The notes beneath the pieces are model-generated. The model searched no databases, was not told the origin of the DNA, and saw only the letters and a program-made list of their open reading frames with translations. From the NCBI GenBank assembly GCA_902464035.1, contig CABQHT010000003.1, positions 1 through 64,000 on the forward strand: 64,000 bases of DNA. The letters run 5' to 3'. The position numbers and the translations under genes are program-made. This document shows positions 63,360 through 64,000 of this stretch, one piece after another (the first letter of the stretch is position 1; every line of letters begins with the position of its first letter). Source of the stretch: an uncultured Collinsella sp. (GTDB lineage Bacteria; Actinomycetota; Coriobacteriia; Coriobacteriales; Coriobacteriaceae).

Positions 63360-64000
63360 ATGAAACGACCCCTTTACTACCTGCTCTGCGCGATCGCGTG
63401 CTCGTCCATGCTCAGCGCAACGATGCCCATGGCAGCCATTGCGGAAGCCATCCAGCCTCAGGCAACCGTAGAGCAGCAGGCGCAGGCCGGCACCGCAACC
63501 AGCGACGCGGGCGAGGCCGAGAGCGACGCCAACACAAGCGCGCCCGTGGCAAACGCAACGACCAACAACACCGCCACACCCAGCAGCACCACCGCAACCG
63601 CCACACCCAGCAGCACCACCGCAACCGCCACGCCCGGCACCACCGCCGCAACCGGCACCCCCGCCCCATCCCTCCGAGCCCAAACCAACGGCACTCCCGA
63701 AGCGATCTCCGCCACGGCACAAACCACCTACGCACACTCCGCCACGGCAACCCAAAACGGCGTCACCTTCACCGTCTCGTGGAACGACGCCCCCGCGGGC
63801 ACCGCGACGACCTTCCACGTAACCCAGACCAACGGCTCGTCCCAGGCCAAGGCGCGCATGGACGTGCCCACCTATTGGGACGGCGGCGGCCAGGAAAGCG
63901 TCTGCGACCCGTCGCGCCCGGCATGGGCCAGCTACTACAGCTTGGGCGCCGCGGGCCACGACTTTACCTTCGACTTCACGGCGTCGGGCACGTACCGCAT
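63360..64000 (+). CDS. Secreted Thr/Ala-rich surface protein (5' part)
   Basis: The start codon at 63360 follows GAGAGG at good distance, and the frame stays open to the window end (213 codons). Residues 1-30 form a signal peptide (MKRPLYYLLCAIACSSMLSA). A low-complexity region with tandem TATPSSTTA units covers about 60-95, then an Ala/Thr-rich linker and the start of a beta-rich domain (NGVTFTVSWNDAPAGTATTF, HVTQTNGSSQAKARMDVPTY). Likely a cell-surface or secreted protein; the function cannot be told without the C-terminus. It is on the plus strand and not in the operon context of its neighbours. Confidence 0.75.
   Translation, partial: MKRPLYYLLCAIACSSMLSATMPMAAIAEAIQPQATVEQQAQAGTATSDAGEAESDANTSAPVANATTNNTATPSSTTATATPSSTTATATPGTTAATGTPAPSLRAQTNGTPEAISATAQTTYAHSATATQNGVTFTVSWNDAPAGTATTFHVTQTNGSSQAKARMDVPTYWDGGGQESVCDPSRPAWASYYSLGAAGHDFTFDFTASGTYR

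Overview
The window looks like chromosome of a Coriobacteriia actinobacterium, most likely Collinsella or a close gut relative. This is inferred from the high GC content, the conserved gene order and the protein families; no marker gene here fixes the species. It contains a long housekeeping half and a shorter accessory half. Almost all genes lie on the minus strand, so transcription mostly runs from high to low coordinates. I found no rRNA operon, no complete prophage and no CRISPR array.

Left edge (1-1.1 kb): scars of mobile DNA (an IS3-type transposase tail and a serine-recombinase tail) press against a DUF523 gene. Housekeeping block 1 (1.1-8.5 kb): ftsH, a corrinoid adenosyltransferase, a MATE exporter, a SpoU-type RNA methyltransferase, thyA-folA, and a DUF134-NifX fusion regulator with twin operator-like palindromes. 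Block 2 (8.5-23.4 kb): ffh, ftsY, smc, rnc, acpP, plsX, rpmF (59 aa), DUF177, a coiled-coil protein, coaD, rsmD, recG, a FakA-like kinase and an Asp23 protein. Two tRNA-Asn genes follow. Block 3 (24-40.4 kb): rpoD, dnaG, ribF, truB, nrnA, rbfA, infB, nusA, rimP, leuS and guaB. The rimP-nusA-infB leader holds an intrinsic terminator between a strong promoter and rimP, and leuS has a large hairpin leader.

Exopolysaccharide block (42.3-53.4 kb): one tightly coupled eight-gene operon in transcription order pelD, pelE, pelA-type deacetylase, pelF, pelG, CotH, VTC, DUF4956. This is the Gram-positive type of Pel cluster, without outer-membrane parts. Its PelD has an added Rossmann domain and a degenerate GGDEF domain that keeps the RxxD c-di-GMP site. 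The operon suggests c-di-GMP-controlled export of a partly deacetylated cationic polymer, with three extra envelope or polyphosphate-type proteins.

Defence island (53.4-63 kb): AT-richer DNA carries a RloA/RloB (AbiL-like) pair with frameshifted rloB, a HigB-HigA-SecB-like toxin-antitoxin-chaperone module with a 32-bp perfect operator palindrome, an Abi/HEPN protein next to a 47-bp palindrome, an amber-split membrane protein and a DUF3800-like protein. Three copies of a composite stem-loop repeat and two copies of a second repeat sit between these cassettes, as if they mark or create the cassette boundaries. The window ends in an IS21 relic and the 5' part of a secreted, Thr/Ala-rich surface protein.
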